This document shows positions 17,193 to 25,291 of a stretch of 64,000 nt of DNA, in pieces. Origin of the DNA: VXNF01 sp965116465 (GTDB taxonomy: Bacteria > Actinomycetota > Acidimicrobiia > Acidimicrobiales > CATQHL01); NCBI GenBank assembly GCA_965116465.1, contig OZ220687.1, forward strand, positions 992,001 through 1,056,000, given 5' to 3'. The translations under genes were made by a program, and so were the position numbers. Position 1 is the stretch's first letter; each line of letters starts with the position of its first letter. The notes below the pieces were generated by a model. It saw only the letters and a program-made list of their open reading frames with translations. It did not search any database and had not been told where the DNA came from.

Positions 17193-18617
17193 TTAGGCCC
17201 AGAGGTACTTCGAAGCCCGCAGGTCGGCCTCCTCGGAGAACGGCAGGTAGCCCTCTCCGGAGAAGATCTTCTGCGGGACCACCACCTGCACGAAGTTCCG
17301 CTTGGTGATCTCGTAGTAGTAGTTCATGACCCGCTGGTCGATCTCCCAGAAGTCCTTCTTGGCGCAGACTTCCTCATACATCCCCGCCTTGCGGAGGTGG
17401 GGGAGGATCATCTCGATGTAGTAGCTGTAGATGCCGTTGAGGCAGAGCGTGTGCCGGGACATCTTGGCGGTCTTCTTGTACATCCGGTAGGTGGAGTCGC
17501 GGAGCTTCTCCATGTGGGGCTCGAGCTCGTTCAGCGGCACCGCGTACACGTCGCTCATCGGCGTGTCCCACTTCTCACGGACGAAGACCGCCCCGCCGGT
17601 GAGGTGCGGGACGTAGTTCTTCGGGATGGTGAAGCTCGTGGAGATGTCGTTGACCCGGATCTCCTGGAGTCCCATCAGGTCGGGATCCAGCACGACCGCC
17701 AGCGTGTAGCAGTGCGGGAGACCCTCGCACACGTCGCTCCAGTGGAAGACCTCCTCGTTCACGAAGAGGTCCCGGACGATCAGGATCCGCCCGTCGGGCA
17801 GCGGGTACGGTCCCGTGTCCCCGAGGCCCAGACGGCAGTCGTAGTGGTCGAAGAACGCCAGCAACTCGGCGGTCGCATTGAACTGCTCGAAGACGTGCTG
17901 GTCCGGGGATCCCGGGTCGAAGTCCTGGACCTGCCCCGTCAGCTGATCGATGAGCTCGGGCTCATGGATCTTGCAGCGGTAGCGGTCCTGCGAGTTGAGG
18001 ATGTAGCCGTCCTGCCGCTTGCCCCAGAGCACGCGCTGCATGAACTTGAGGATGATGTTGCTCTCCTCGACGTAGTCGTCGGCGCCGATCCACTCGCCGG
18101 CCAGCAGGCCGCAGCGACCCATGCCGAACGCCACCGCGCCGAGGCACCAGTCGTGCACGCAGTTCACCTTGGTGCCGATCTCCGAGCGGGCACTCTCACC
18201 GATATCGATCACGCCCTGGGCCCCGATCTGGTCGGTGACCATGCGCATGAACTCCGGATACCGGTAGAACTCGTTCATGAATGCCAGGATCTCGTACTCC
18301 TGGCGGGGGATCATGCCCGAGACGCCCTCGGTGGCCCGCATCACGAGCACGTCCCAGATGTTCCACGCCAGGTAGTTGTTCAGATCGTTCAGCTCGTCCA
18401 GCGTGAACTGATCGTTCAGGACTTCCTCGTGCGTGACCTTCTCGAGCACGCCCGACTTGGCGCGTGTCCGCATGATCTTGTCGCCGAGGATGCCGTCGGG
18501 TACGGGCTCCATGTCCTTGAAGTTACCGACGTACTCCAGCGGCTGGAACCGCAGCCCGTCGTCATCCGGCTCGTAGCGCTTTGCGTACTCGGAGGTTGCC
18601 TGGTCGGCGATCGTCAT
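17193..18617 (-). CDS. Unrecognised 474-residue protein of the BMC-linked operon
   Basis: I do not recognise this family. It is a soluble, acidic, aromatic-rich protein without a signal peptide or membrane segment. Notable segments are LDELNDLNNYLAWNIWDVLVM, IPRQEYEILAFMNEFYRYPEF, a Cys/His cluster NCVHDWCLGAVAFGMGRCG (about 155-173), NSQDRYRCKIHEPELIDQL, and a C-terminal MSRHTLCLNGIYSYYIEMIL. Recurrent Cys, His and Glu could bind a metal or carry a catalytic nucleophile. GGAGAT lies just before the ATG. Its place between a free-standing phosphohistidine domain and a PPDK-like protein suggests it could be the acceptor-binding subunit of a multi-part dikinase; that is inference. Confidence 0.6.
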   Translation of the reverse strand: MTIADQATSEYAKRYEPDDDGLRFQPLEYVGNFKDMEPVPDGILGDKIMRTRAKSGVLEKVTHEEVLNDQFTLDELNDLNNYLAWNIWDVLVMRATEGVSGMIPRQEYEILAFMNEFYRYPEFMRMVTDQIGAQGVIDIGESARSEIGTKVNCVHDWCLGAVAFGMGRCGLLAGEWIGADDYVEESNIILKFMQRVLWGKRQDGYILNSQDRYRCKIHEPELIDQLTGQVQDFDPGSPDQHVFEQFNATAELLAFFDHYDCRLGLGDTGPYPLPDGRILIVRDLFVNEEVFHWSDVCEGLPHCYTLAVVLDPDLMGLQEIRVNDISTSFTIPKNYVPHLTGGAVFVREKWDTPMSDVYAVPLNELEPHMEKLRDSTYRMYKKTAKMSRHTLCLNGIYSYYIEMILPHLRKAGMYEEVCAKKDFWEIDQRVMNYYYEITKRNFVQVVVPQKIFSGEGYLPFSEEADLRASKYLWA

Positions 18618-18742
18618 TGCACATCTCCTTCGGGGATTCTGGTTCGGTTGTGTCGTTTGGCGATATGGCCTTCTCGGCCATCAGCCGCCGGGTGTTCGGG
18701 ACGACCGACCGGGCCATCGCCGGGCTTCGGGACTCGCCCGAC

Positions 18743-19162
18743 TCAGTCGAGCAGAACGACCTTGCCGACATCGTGGTCGGAACAGTCGAGCTTGACGTTC
18801 CTGCCGTTCAGCGCCTCGACGATCTCCTCGAAGTGCGAGTCGTCCGTCTCTCCGGGCACGTAGCGGGAGCCGCTCCCCCCGGTGAGGTAGGCGGTCATCA
18901 CGCAGGGCGTCTGGAACTCGCGCGACAGGATTCCCAGGTGCGACTCGGGCGCACCCGACATCGTGACCACGCCGATCGCCCCCATCGTGAGGGCGGGCGC
19001 CAGGAAGGTGGTGGTGCCGCCACGGACGAGCAGGATGTGATCGCGCAGCTTGCCGCTGTCGATCAGGGAAATGACGTCCATGGGACTTGCCAGGTAGTGC
19101 ACCGTTCCTGAAGGCTGTTTGTTTGTTTCGAAGACATTCATGCCTTCAGCAATGACAGTCAC
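18743..19162 (-). CDS. Stand-alone PEP-utiliser mobile (phosphohistidine swivel) domain
   Basis: A 139-residue protein that is little more than the swivelling phosphohistidine domain of PEP synthase/PPDK: HILLVRGGTTTFLAPALTMG (in place of the usual DDLxPxDxxxL), IGVVTMSGAPESHLGILSRE, then FQTPCVMTAY. The phospho-accepting His aligns with His75 in ESHLGILSREFQTP (family TSHAAIxARxxxxP). It has no ATP-grasp and no acceptor domain, so it must be charged by another protein, presumably the PPDK-like protein in the same operon, or pass phosphate to the 474-residue protein. GTG start with GAGGAGG eight bases upstream. Free-standing swivel subunits are known in phenylphosphate synthase. Confidence 0.8.
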   Translation of the reverse strand: MTVIAEGMNVFETNKQPSGTVHYLASPMDVISLIDSGKLRDHILLVRGGTTTFLAPALTMGAIGVVTMSGAPESHLGILSREFQTPCVMTAYLTGGSGSRYVPGETDDSHFEEIVEALNGRNVKLDCSDHDVGKVVLLD

Positions 19163-19448
19163 CTCGTCGTCCTCCTCGTGGTAATCGCGAGCACCTGAAC
19201 GCGCACCGACGGCGCTTCAGTGGCCATCCGCATCAGCATCGCCCACCGGCTCCGGGCGCAGGGATATCCAGTGGAGATAAATTCCCCCTGGGTCGCTATC
19301 CAGGCGAGCAGTGCGGTTTATCGTTCCGGTCCGGCTGGCGGCGTGGTCGTTCTCCGCGCGAACACATTGCGGACCCGGGTCCGCCGGTGCCCGCGGAGCG
19401 GCCTCACGCTCGCGGCGACCAGTTCCGGCTCGCTCCCGGCACCCCGGA
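19163..19448 (-). other. 286-base gap inside the leftward BMC-linked operon
   Basis: No credible gene. On the minus strand it ends with the Shine-Dalgarno of the swivel-domain gene. An AT-richer island around 19262-19300 (GGATATCC, GGAGATAAATTCC, and an imperfect CCTGG/CCAGG inverted repeat at 19286-19303) stands out from GC-rich surroundings and may hold an internal promoter or operator. Confidence 0.35.
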
Positions 19449-20504
19449 TCAGCTGCCGATCGCCGCCAGGACGCTGCGCAGCAACTCGTCGCGAGCCTCT
19501 GGATCGCGACTCTTGACGGCGCCGGTCGGCGACCCACCCGCGGCGGCCTCCGGATCGCAACGACTGCTGTCCCCGGTCGTCTCGCCGCAGTTGCAGGATG
19601 CCCCGCAGCAACCGGCTCGGCAGGTCGCACCAGCCGCCGATCCCGTCCCGCAAGCAGCGGCCGCGTGCCCGCCGGGCGCGCCGTGGCGGGCCATCGGCTT
19701 GGCCCGCCGGGCGCGGCGGTGCGCCGCCGCGGCCTCGGCCGCGCTGCGGGCGTCGGCGCCCGATCGGGACTCCGGCGCTCCGGTGGTGCAGGGGCTCTCC
19801 CCCGAACTCCCGCCGTGGTGGAGATACACCAGCAACTCCTCGGGCCAGACGCACACGAACTCGGCACCGGCCGCCTTCAATCGATCCGCGCTGTGCATGC
19901 CCCACGCCACCCCGCAGACCCGGATCCCGGCCTTGAGCGCCTCCTCGACGTCGCCCACCGTGTCGGTGATCAGCATGACCTCGTGGGAGGCGTGCTTGTG
20001 CGGTGTGGCCGCCTCGTTGTAGTAGGGAACGCACTGGCGCCCGCACGCGTACGTGGGGTCCTCCATGACGTGGTCGATCGCACGCACCTTGCTCGGTGCG
20101 ACCTCCCCCGAGAACACGTGCGCGAAACAATCCGCCAGACCGTTGTTCTCCAGCACCCGCCGCACCGACTCCATGGCGTTCGAGGAGACGATCATCAACG
20201 TGTACGACGAGGCCAACTTGCGCACGATCGCAGTGATGCCGGGCACCACCCCCGGGAGATAGTCCGAACGCAGGTTGCGCCGGAAGTGCTCCTGCACGAG
20301 CGACGGATCGGCAACGCCCCTCTCCCGCGCCAGCGCCTCCAGCGCGTCGAAGAAGTTCTCATCGAACAGCTGGAAGAACTCCGCCGCTGAACCGACTCCG
20401 AGACCGAACTCGGAATTGGTCTCCTGGAAGATCTGCCAGGAACTGTTCCGCGTCTGGACGAGTGTGCCGTCGAGATCAAACAGCAGTGCTCGGAGTTCGG
20501 ACAT
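19449..20504 (-). CDS. HAD-family phosphatase with Cys-rich tail and encapsulation-peptide-like C-terminus
   Basis: A 351-residue protein. Residues 1-235 are a subfamily I HAD hydrolase like phosphoglycolate phosphatase: motif I FDLDGTL with nucleophile Asp10, motif II IVSSNA, Lys in VAPSKVRAI, motif IV ITDTVGDVEEAL. Residues 240-330 are low complexity (Ala, Gly, Ser, Arg) with a Cys cluster TCRAGCCGASCNCGE. The final residues, DPEARDELLRSVLAAIGS, form a short amphipathic helix after the disordered linker, the layout of encapsulation peptides that target enzymes into BMC shells. It could dephosphorylate a phospho-intermediate made by the dikinase system; the substrate is unknown. It is nine bases after the DUF7064/7065-like gene. 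Confidence 0.78.
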   Translation of the reverse strand: MSELRALLFDLDGTLVQTRNSSWQIFQETNSEFGLGVGSAAEFFQLFDENFFDALEALARERGVADPSLVQEHFRRNLRSDYLPGVVPGITAIVRKLASSYTLMIVSSNAMESVRRVLENNGLADCFAHVFSGEVAPSKVRAIDHVMEDPTYACGRQCVPYYNEAATPHKHASHEVMLITDTVGDVEEALKAGIRVCGVAWGMHSADRLKAAGAEFVCVWPEELLVYLHHGGSSGESPCTTGAPESRSGADARSAAEAAAAHRRARRAKPMARHGAPGGHAAAACGTGSAAGATCRAGCCGASCNCGETTGDSSRCDPEAAAGGSPTGAVKSRDPEARDELLRSVLAAIGS

Positions 20505-20513
20505 CAGCGTTGT

Positions 20514-21479
20514 TCAGCCCCCAAGGGCCGTGACGGTGGACAGTCCGAGGAAGTCCTGCGTCTCTCCCTTGCCGACATTCCCGTCCTGGTCCTGCCAGTC
20601 CATCAAGGCGTTGAAGCCGATGACGCCGGGCCAGGCCTGCCACGGGAAGGTGGTCAAACCCGTGCCGCTGATCCGGTATTGCCGGCCGATGCGGTCCTCC
20701 ACCTCGAGATGCTTCTCGACGGGATAGAAGCCGTCCCTGACCGTCCGGCCGCTGCCGCCACGGAGGCCGTACACCTCCCCGTGATCCATGATGTAGCCGT
20801 GCGTCAACCGCAACCCCTCCAGTTCGTGGGGGTCGTAGTCGAAGATGGCGTGCAGGGCGTAGTCCTCGGAGAAGTGCGCGTGCAGCCAACTCATTGAATG
20901 GGCGTGGCGCTCTGCGCGGACCCCCCAGCTGTGGTCCATCGTCGAGACGCACGTGAACGGGATCTTGGAGCCGCGCAGCACTATCTCGCCCTCGAAGAGG
21001 CCGGTCTCGTCGAAGTGGCCGCTGTAGGCGGTTCCCCACTGGAAGTCCGAGCCCGCCACCTTCGCCGCCAGCATCGGATCCTGCTCGGGGTCGTTGATGT
21101 CGTACGGCTCCATGAGCGAGCGGTAGCTGAAGTGGATCTCGGTTCCCTCGCCGTCGTCGTAGTCGACCTCCCAGTCCATGTTGGGCTTGGTGCAGCGGAC
21201 CGCCAGCCCGTTGGCGAGCCTGTAGTCCTGCAGGTCGAAATCGGGACCCATCGGGAGGTGCATCTGCATGTCGCAATACTCGGCCTCCCAGTGGGAGTAG
21301 GCGCGCCGCGAACACATGTGGATCGTGGACAGCGCGACTCCCAGATTGGTTCGGCACAAGACATAGACACCGCAATTGAGGTTCAACTGCGGAACGTAGA
21401 AACCGAAGAAGTTCGTCTCCGCCCAGTGCGGGTCATCCGAGGTGGGCTCGTGAAGTGCTGCATCGCTGTCCAGAATCAT
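20514..21479 (-). CDS. DUF7064/DUF7065-like protein (lipocalin-type beta fold)
   Basis: A 321-residue soluble protein resembling the actinobacterial DUF7064/7065 pair, distantly related to AttH/hydroxyneurosporene-synthase lipocalin-like folds. Typical features are the N-terminal HWAETNFFGFYVPQLNLNCG with Trp-rich strands, the central STMDHSWGVRAER, FDYDPHELEGLRLTHGYIMD, and DRIGRQYRISGTGLTTFP. No catalytic residues can be named; relatives occur near lipid, terpenoid and aromatic catabolism genes. The ATG at 21479 is preferred because GGGAGG lies five bases upstream; the frame continues to 21575 without a better start. It is the first gene of the leftward operon, divergent from the BMC shell operon. 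Confidence 0.65.
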   Translation of the reverse strand: MILDSDAALHEPTSDDPHWAETNFFGFYVPQLNLNCGVYVLCRTNLGVALSTIHMCSRRAYSHWEAEYCDMQMHLPMGPDFDLQDYRLANGLAVRCTKPNMDWEVDYDDGEGTEIHFSYRSLMEPYDINDPEQDPMLAAKVAGSDFQWGTAYSGHFDETGLFEGEIVLRGSKIPFTCVSTMDHSWGVRAERHAHSMSWLHAHFSEDYALHAIFDYDPHELEGLRLTHGYIMDHGEVYGLRGGSGRTVRDGFYPVEKHLEVEDRIGRQYRISGTGLTTFPWQAWPGVIGFNALMDWQDQDGNVGKGETQDFLGLSTVTALGG

Positions 21480-21700
21480 GCTCGCCTCCCTGGAGACCTC
21501 CGCTCTATGCTCCCAACTCCGTTCTAGTTGTCCCCCGCGGGATGTTTTTCCGATTCTCGGGACAGGGATCGGCATTTGGCATTATCCGTGGCGGAGTAGT
21601 TCGGCGAACTTTGACGGACGTATTGTGCTGTCATGGCGTATTGGAGGCTGTTCTCCAAGACCGGGACGGCGCACCGCGACCTGCCCGAGGAACCGGTGCC
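21480..21700. promoter_or_regulatory. Divergent promoter region of the BMC locus
   Basis: 221 bases separate the two operons and are AT-richer than the flanks. On the minus strand TTCGCC and GATAAT (21581-21586) are 16 bases apart and could drive the leftward operon. On the plus strand TTGACG (21611-21616) lies before the BMC-P gene without a good -10. Inverted repeats CAACT-N7-AGTTG (21514-21530) and TGTCCC/GGGACA (21529-21564) are candidate operators for the GAF-PucR or winged-helix protein. All of this is by eye. Confidence 0.5.
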
Positions 21701-21997
21701 ATGCAGCTAGCCAGGGTCATCGGTCAAGTCGTTGCGACGGTCAAGGAGCCCGGTCTGGACTCCTTCAAGATCCTGATCGTGCGGAACATCGATCCGTCCG
21801 CCCCGGACGCCGAGTCGACCGCTCCGCCCTATGTCGCCGTGGATCTCGTCGGTGCCGGCGCAGGAGAGCTCGTCACCGTGGCACACGGGAGCGCGGCACG
21901 GGTGCCGAGAGCGGTGGCAAGCACCCCGACCGACAGCGCGGTTGTGGCGATCGTCGACACCTTGAGCGTTGACGGAGCGATCACATTCGAGAAGTGA
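21701..21997 (+). CDS. BMC pentameric vertex protein (EutN/CcmL family, BMC-P)
   Basis: A 98-residue protein matching EutN/CcmL in length and motifs: MQLARVIGQVVATVKEPGL, FKILIVRNIDP, PYVAVDLVGAGAGELVTVAHGSAAR, and VVAIVDTLSVDG at the end. Pentamers of this family cap the vertices of the microcompartment shell. It is the only BMC-P in the window and the first gene of the rightward operon. The frame runs further upstream, but the ATG at 21701 gives the exact family N-terminus. Confidence 0.93.
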   Translation: MQLARVIGQVVATVKEPGLDSFKILIVRNIDPSAPDAESTAPPYVAVDLVGAGAGELVTVAHGSAARVPRAVASTPTDSAVVAIVDTLSVDGAITFEK

Positions 21998-22080
21998 CCG
22001 CTCGCTCGACCCGCTGACACCGAGCGTTCCGAACCCGAAACCGAAGAACCACAACCACACATTGATGGAGGTACGACCAA

Positions 22081-22398
22081 ATGGCGACCAGAGGATCAGG
22101 AATCTCCCTGACAGCTCTCGGCCTCATTGAGACCCGCGGGCTGGTCGGTGCGATTGAAGCCGCAGACGCAATGGTCAAGGCAGCCAACGTACAACTCGTC
22201 TCACGCGAGCAGATCGGGGGTGGTCTCGTGACTGTGATGGTTAGAGGAGATGTCGGAGCCGTCAAGGCCGCAACCGACGCCGGATCGGTTGCAGCAGGCA
22301 AGGTGGGCGAAGTCATCGCCGTTCACGTCATCCCGCGGCCTCACGACGAGGTCGAGATGATCCTTGGTGATGCCGCCGCTGGAGCTGCGACCTCGTAA
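22081..22398 (+). CDS. BMC hexameric shell protein (PduA/EutM family, BMC-H)
   Basis: A 105-residue single BMC domain: ALGLIETRGLVGAIEAADAMVKAANVQLV, the pore loop REQIGGG (family K-I-G-S/G-G), VTVMVRGDVGAVKAATDAG, and the closing VIAVHVIPRPHDEVEMIL. Hexamers tile the shell facets and their pore passes small polar metabolites. A strong GGAGG lies nine bases before the ATG, consistent with the high expression a facet protein needs. An 83-base gap with no gene separates it from the BMC-P gene. Confidence 0.96.
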   Translation: MATRGSGISLTALGLIETRGLVGAIEAADAMVKAANVQLVSREQIGGGLVTVMVRGDVGAVKAATDAGSVAAGKVGEVIAVHVIPRPHDEVEMILGDAAAGAATS

Positions 22399-22442
22399 CC
22401 ACTGCCGCCTGAGCAGACCACCAACCACAGCTCAACAGCGTC

Positions 22443-23837
22443 ATGACCACCGTCGTCGACACTGACCTGGCCGCACTGGTCGAGGCCCGCACCAAGGCGC
22501 GCGAGGCGAGAGCCGCGTTCGAGGAGTTCGTCGGCACGAGCCAGGAGCGCCTCGACGCCATCCTCCGGCAGATGGCACGTGCGGGAACGGCCGCGGCCGA
22601 GGAACTGGCACGCCTGGCCGTCGAGGAGACCGGCTACGGCGTCTACGAGCACAAGATCCTCAAGAACCGCTACAACACGACCTTCGTCGCCAAGCACATG
22701 CTCCGCCAGAGGGCGATTGGCGTGCTCTGGGTGGACGAGACGAGCAGGATGACCGCGGTCGGTTGTCCGATGGGGGTGATCGCCGGTCTCATTCCGCGCA
22801 CCAATCCCACTTCCACGGTGCTCTTCAAGGCGCTCGCCGCGATCAAGTCGGGCAATGGGATCGTCTTCTCTCCCCATCCCAGAGCCGTCGAGTGCTGCGT
22901 GCGAACGACGGAAGTTGTGGCCGAGGCGGCCGTCAAGGCCGGTGCACCGCGCGGGCTGATCTCGTGCCTGGAGACTCCCACGCTCGCGAGCACCCAGGAG
23001 CTGATGAGCCACCCGGCGGTGTCCCTGGTCCTCGCCACCGGCAGTGGCGAGATGGTCCGGGTGTGCTACTCGTCCGGCAAGCCGACGATCGCCGTCGGGG
23101 CGGGCAACGTCCCGGTCTACATCCACCGCAGCGTGCCCGACGTCACCGAGGCCGCTCTGATGGTCGTGGAATCGAAGGCCTTCGACAACGGCACGGCGTG
23201 CGTCGCCGAGCAGGCGATCATCCTGGACGAGCCGATCGCCGATGAGCTTCTGGAGGCCCTGCACGGGGCCGGCATGGCCATGCTGGAGCCCTCCCAGCAC
23301 GAGTCGCTGCGACGGCTGATCTTCGATGAGCGCGGCGGGCTCCGGCCCGATCCGGTCGGGCAGTCGGCGGTCACCCTCGGGAACCTCTGCGGCATTCCGG
23401 TCGCTCCTGGGACGCGAGTGCTCGGTGTCCAACTCGACACCGTGGGACCGCACGAGATGCTGTCCGCGGAGATCCTGGGGCCCGTCCTGAAGCTCTACCG
23501 GGCAGCCACGCCGGCCGCCGGCTTCGACAGGTGCCTGGAGGTGCTTCGATTCGGGGGCGAGGGCCACACTCTGGGCCTGCACGCCGCCGACGTGGACGTC
23601 ATCGAGCAGTTCTCCGCACTCCCCGCCTCGCGCTTCCCGGTGAACACGCCGACCCTCTTCGGCGGCATGGGCTACAGCGCCGACATCGACCCCTCGTTCA
23701 TGCTCGGCACAGGGACCTGGAGCGGTTCGATCAGCTCGGACAACATCACGGCGCTGCACCTGGTCAACATCAAGCGGATCGCGCACGAGGTGCGTCCCTG
23801 GCGTCAACTCGCCAGCGACACGGCACTCCCGCCATGA
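22443..23837 (+). CDS. CoA-acylating aldehyde dehydrogenase (PduP/EutE-like)
   Basis: A 464-residue acylating aldehyde dehydrogenase that oxidises an aldehyde to acyl-CoA with NAD+ inside the compartment. Family segments are MTAVGCPMGVIAGLIPRTNP, TSTVLFKALAAIKSGN, FSPHPRA, TGSGEMVRVCYSSGKPTIAVGAGNVP, and catalytic Cys253 in FDNGTACVAEQAI. The C-terminal PTLFGGMGYSADIDPSFMLGTGTWSGS is typical of PduP/EutE. I see no separate encapsulation peptide: the catalytic domain starts at about residue 6. It overlaps the EutJ-like gene by four bases (ATGA). Such an enzyme marks the BMC as a metabolosome. Confidence 0.95.
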   Translation: MTTVVDTDLAALVEARTKAREARAAFEEFVGTSQERLDAILRQMARAGTAAAEELARLAVEETGYGVYEHKILKNRYNTTFVAKHMLRQRAIGVLWVDETSRMTAVGCPMGVIAGLIPRTNPTSTVLFKALAAIKSGNGIVFSPHPRAVECCVRTTEVVAEAAVKAGAPRGLISCLETPTLASTQELMSHPAVSLVLATGSGEMVRVCYSSGKPTIAVGAGNVPVYIHRSVPDVTEAALMVVESKAFDNGTACVAEQAIILDEPIADELLEALHGAGMAMLEPSQHESLRRLIFDERGGLRPDPVGQSAVTLGNLCGIPVAPGTRVLGVQLDTVGPHEMLSAEILGPVLKLYRAATPAAGFDRCLEVLRFGGEGHTLGLHAADVDVIEQFSALPASRFPVNTPTLFGGMGYSADIDPSFMLGTGTWSGSISSDNITALHLVNIKRIAHEVRPWRQLASDTALPP

Positions 23838-24670
23838 CCCTCGCCGTTGTGCGACCTGCTCATACAGCCGAGTTCTACCTCGACCGGGTTGCGCGCTGCC
23901 TCGAGGCGGCGCCCCTCGCCCTGAGTGGTGAGCTTCACGCCGGCGTCGACCTGGGGACCTCCACGGTCGTCCTGACAGTCACCGACGGCGCCGGGCTGCC
24001 GGCGTTCGTCGCCTCGGCGCCCTGCGAGGCACTGCGCGACGGCGTCGTGGTGGACTTCCACGGGGCGGTGCAGGCCGTCACGAGGCTCGTCGAGACCGCC
24101 GCCGCCGAGACCGGCCACCGGATCGCGGCGGCCTCCGCCGGCTACCCGCCGGGCATCGGGCCCACCGAGAGCCGGGCATGCCGCTTCGTCCTGGAGCGCG
24201 CCGGCCTGGACTGCACGGCGCTGGTGGACGAGGTGAGCGCGGCCAACTCGGTCCTGGACATCGGCGACGGCGTTCTGGTCGACGTCGGCGCCGGCTCCAC
24301 CGGGGTCGGGATCTTCCGCGACGGTGAACTGGTCGAGGTGGGTGACGTACCGGGCGGCGGCCATCACTTGAACCTGATCCTGGCCGGGGCGCTGGGAACC
24401 TCCATCGAGGAGGCGGAGAGGCGCAAGCGGACCGACGGCGCCGACCACCTGCCGATCCTGCGGCCCGGACTCGAACGCATCGCCGTCTCCATCGAGCGCC
24501 TCTCCGCCGGCCACGGATCGCTGCCCGTGCACCTGGCCGGCGGCGGGCTGATGATGCCCGGAGCCGCCGGGATCGTTTCGCAGTACCTGGAACGGGCGGT
24601 CGTGGAGTACCCGCACGCCCTCTACATCACACCCCTCGGCCTGGCCTGGAGTTCGCAATGGCAGACGTAA
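23834..24670 (+). CDS. eutJ: EutJ-like actin/Hsp70-fold ATPase
   Basis: A 278-residue protein of the EutJ family. It has the ATPase-fold phosphate-1 motif GVDLGTSTVVLTVTDGAG, phosphate-2 VLVDVGAGSTGVGIF, and adenosine motif VHLAGGGLMMPG. An N-terminal helix precedes it (AEFYLDRVARCLEAA), as in EutJ. In ethanolamine BMC operons EutJ is thought to be a chaperone or reactivation-like factor; its exact job is not established. Coupled by ATGA to the aldehyde dehydrogenase and overlapping the BMC-T gene by 13 bases. Confidence 0.85.
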   Translation: MTLAVVRPAHTAEFYLDRVARCLEAAPLALSGELHAGVDLGTSTVVLTVTDGAGLPAFVASAPCEALRDGVVVDFHGAVQAVTRLVETAAAETGHRIAAASAGYPPGIGPTESRACRFVLERAGLDCTALVDEVSAANSVLDIGDGVLVDVGAGSTGVGIFRDGELVEVGDVPGGGHHLNLILAGALGTSIEEAERRKRTDGADHLPILRPGLERIAVSIERLSAGHGSLPVHLAGGGLMMPGAAGIVSQYLERAVVEYPHALYITPLGLAWSSQWQT

Positions 24671-25278
24671 CCCTCCGGACCTACGCCTTCATCGACCGGC
24701 TGCAGCCGCAGTGTGCCGCGCACATCGCCGCCACCTGCCAGGGTGACGTGCCCGTGGCGGGAATGGCGGAACTCTTCGTGGAGATGTCGCCGGGCAACGA
24801 GGTCTTCCACGTGGCCGACGTCGCCCTCAAGGCGGCCAGCGTGCGTCCCGCCCTTCAGATCATCGAGAGGGAGTTCGGGCTCCTGGAACTCCACTCCGAG
24901 AGCCAGGCCGAGGTGCTGGCCTCCGGAGCGGCGATCCTGTCGGAGTTGAACCTGCAGGAATCGGACCGCCTGAAGCCGACGATCGCCTCGACCCAGTTCA
25001 TCACCAACATCCACCCCTACCAGGCGCAACTCCTGAACAAGTTCCGCAAGGGCGCTCTGCTCATTCCGGGCGAGAGCCTCTTCGTGCTGGAGGTGGCGCC
25101 GGCCGCCTATGCCGGTCTGGCCGCCAACGAGGCGGAGAAGGCCGCCACGATCAAGGTCGTCGAGATCCGGGCGGTGGGACGGTTCGGTCGCACCTTCCTG
25201 GCGGGCACCGAGAGTGAGGTCGCCACCGCACGGGATGCCGCCGTCGGGGCGCTGTCGAGTCTCGAAGGCCGCACATGA
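24658..25278 (+). CDS. Tandem-domain BMC shell protein (BMC-T)
   Basis: A 206-residue protein with two fused BMC domains. The first (about 5-105) contains VFHVADVALKAASVRPALQII, EREFGLLELHSESQAEV; the second (about 110-205) contains ESLFVLEVAPAAYAGLAANE, AEKAATIKVVEIRAVG and RFGRTFLAGTESEVA. Trimers of this class form pseudohexamers, often with a larger or gated pore for bulky cofactors or substrates. Pore residues cannot be named with certainty. It is the only BMC-T, so this locus has a minimal three-gene shell (one P, one H, one T). Confidence 0.9.
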   Translation: MADVTLRTYAFIDRLQPQCAAHIAATCQGDVPVAGMAELFVEMSPGNEVFHVADVALKAASVRPALQIIEREFGLLELHSESQAEVLASGAAILSELNLQESDRLKPTIASTQFITNIHPYQAQLLNKFRKGALLIPGESLFVLEVAPAAYAGLAANEAEKAATIKVVEIRAVGRFGRTFLAGTESEVATARDAAVGALSSLEGRT

Positions 25279-25291
25279 GGGCCGCCGGGCC

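Noticed and set aside
16830..18863. 677-residue plus-strand frame over the 474-residue protein gene
   Set aside because: Its Val/Asp/Leu/His-rich composition is typical of an antisense shadow; the minus strand has clean ribosome sites and operon spacing.
19311..20390. Plus-strand frames over the HAD gene, including a Cys/Arg-rich one
   Set aside because: The HAD motifs on the minus strand settle the coding strand; the other frames have no motifs.
19449..20504. Phosphonoacetaldehyde hydrolase (PhnX), which would give acetaldehyde for the BMC
   Set aside because: The core looks like a phosphoglycolate phosphatase-type HAD and I cannot place the Schiff-base Lys of PhnX; no phosphonate genes nearby.
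24658..25278. Assignment of the BMC-T protein as EutL or PduT specifically
   Set aside because: Two BMC domains are clear, but neither EutL-type permutation nor the PduT Fe-S Cys can be shown by eye.
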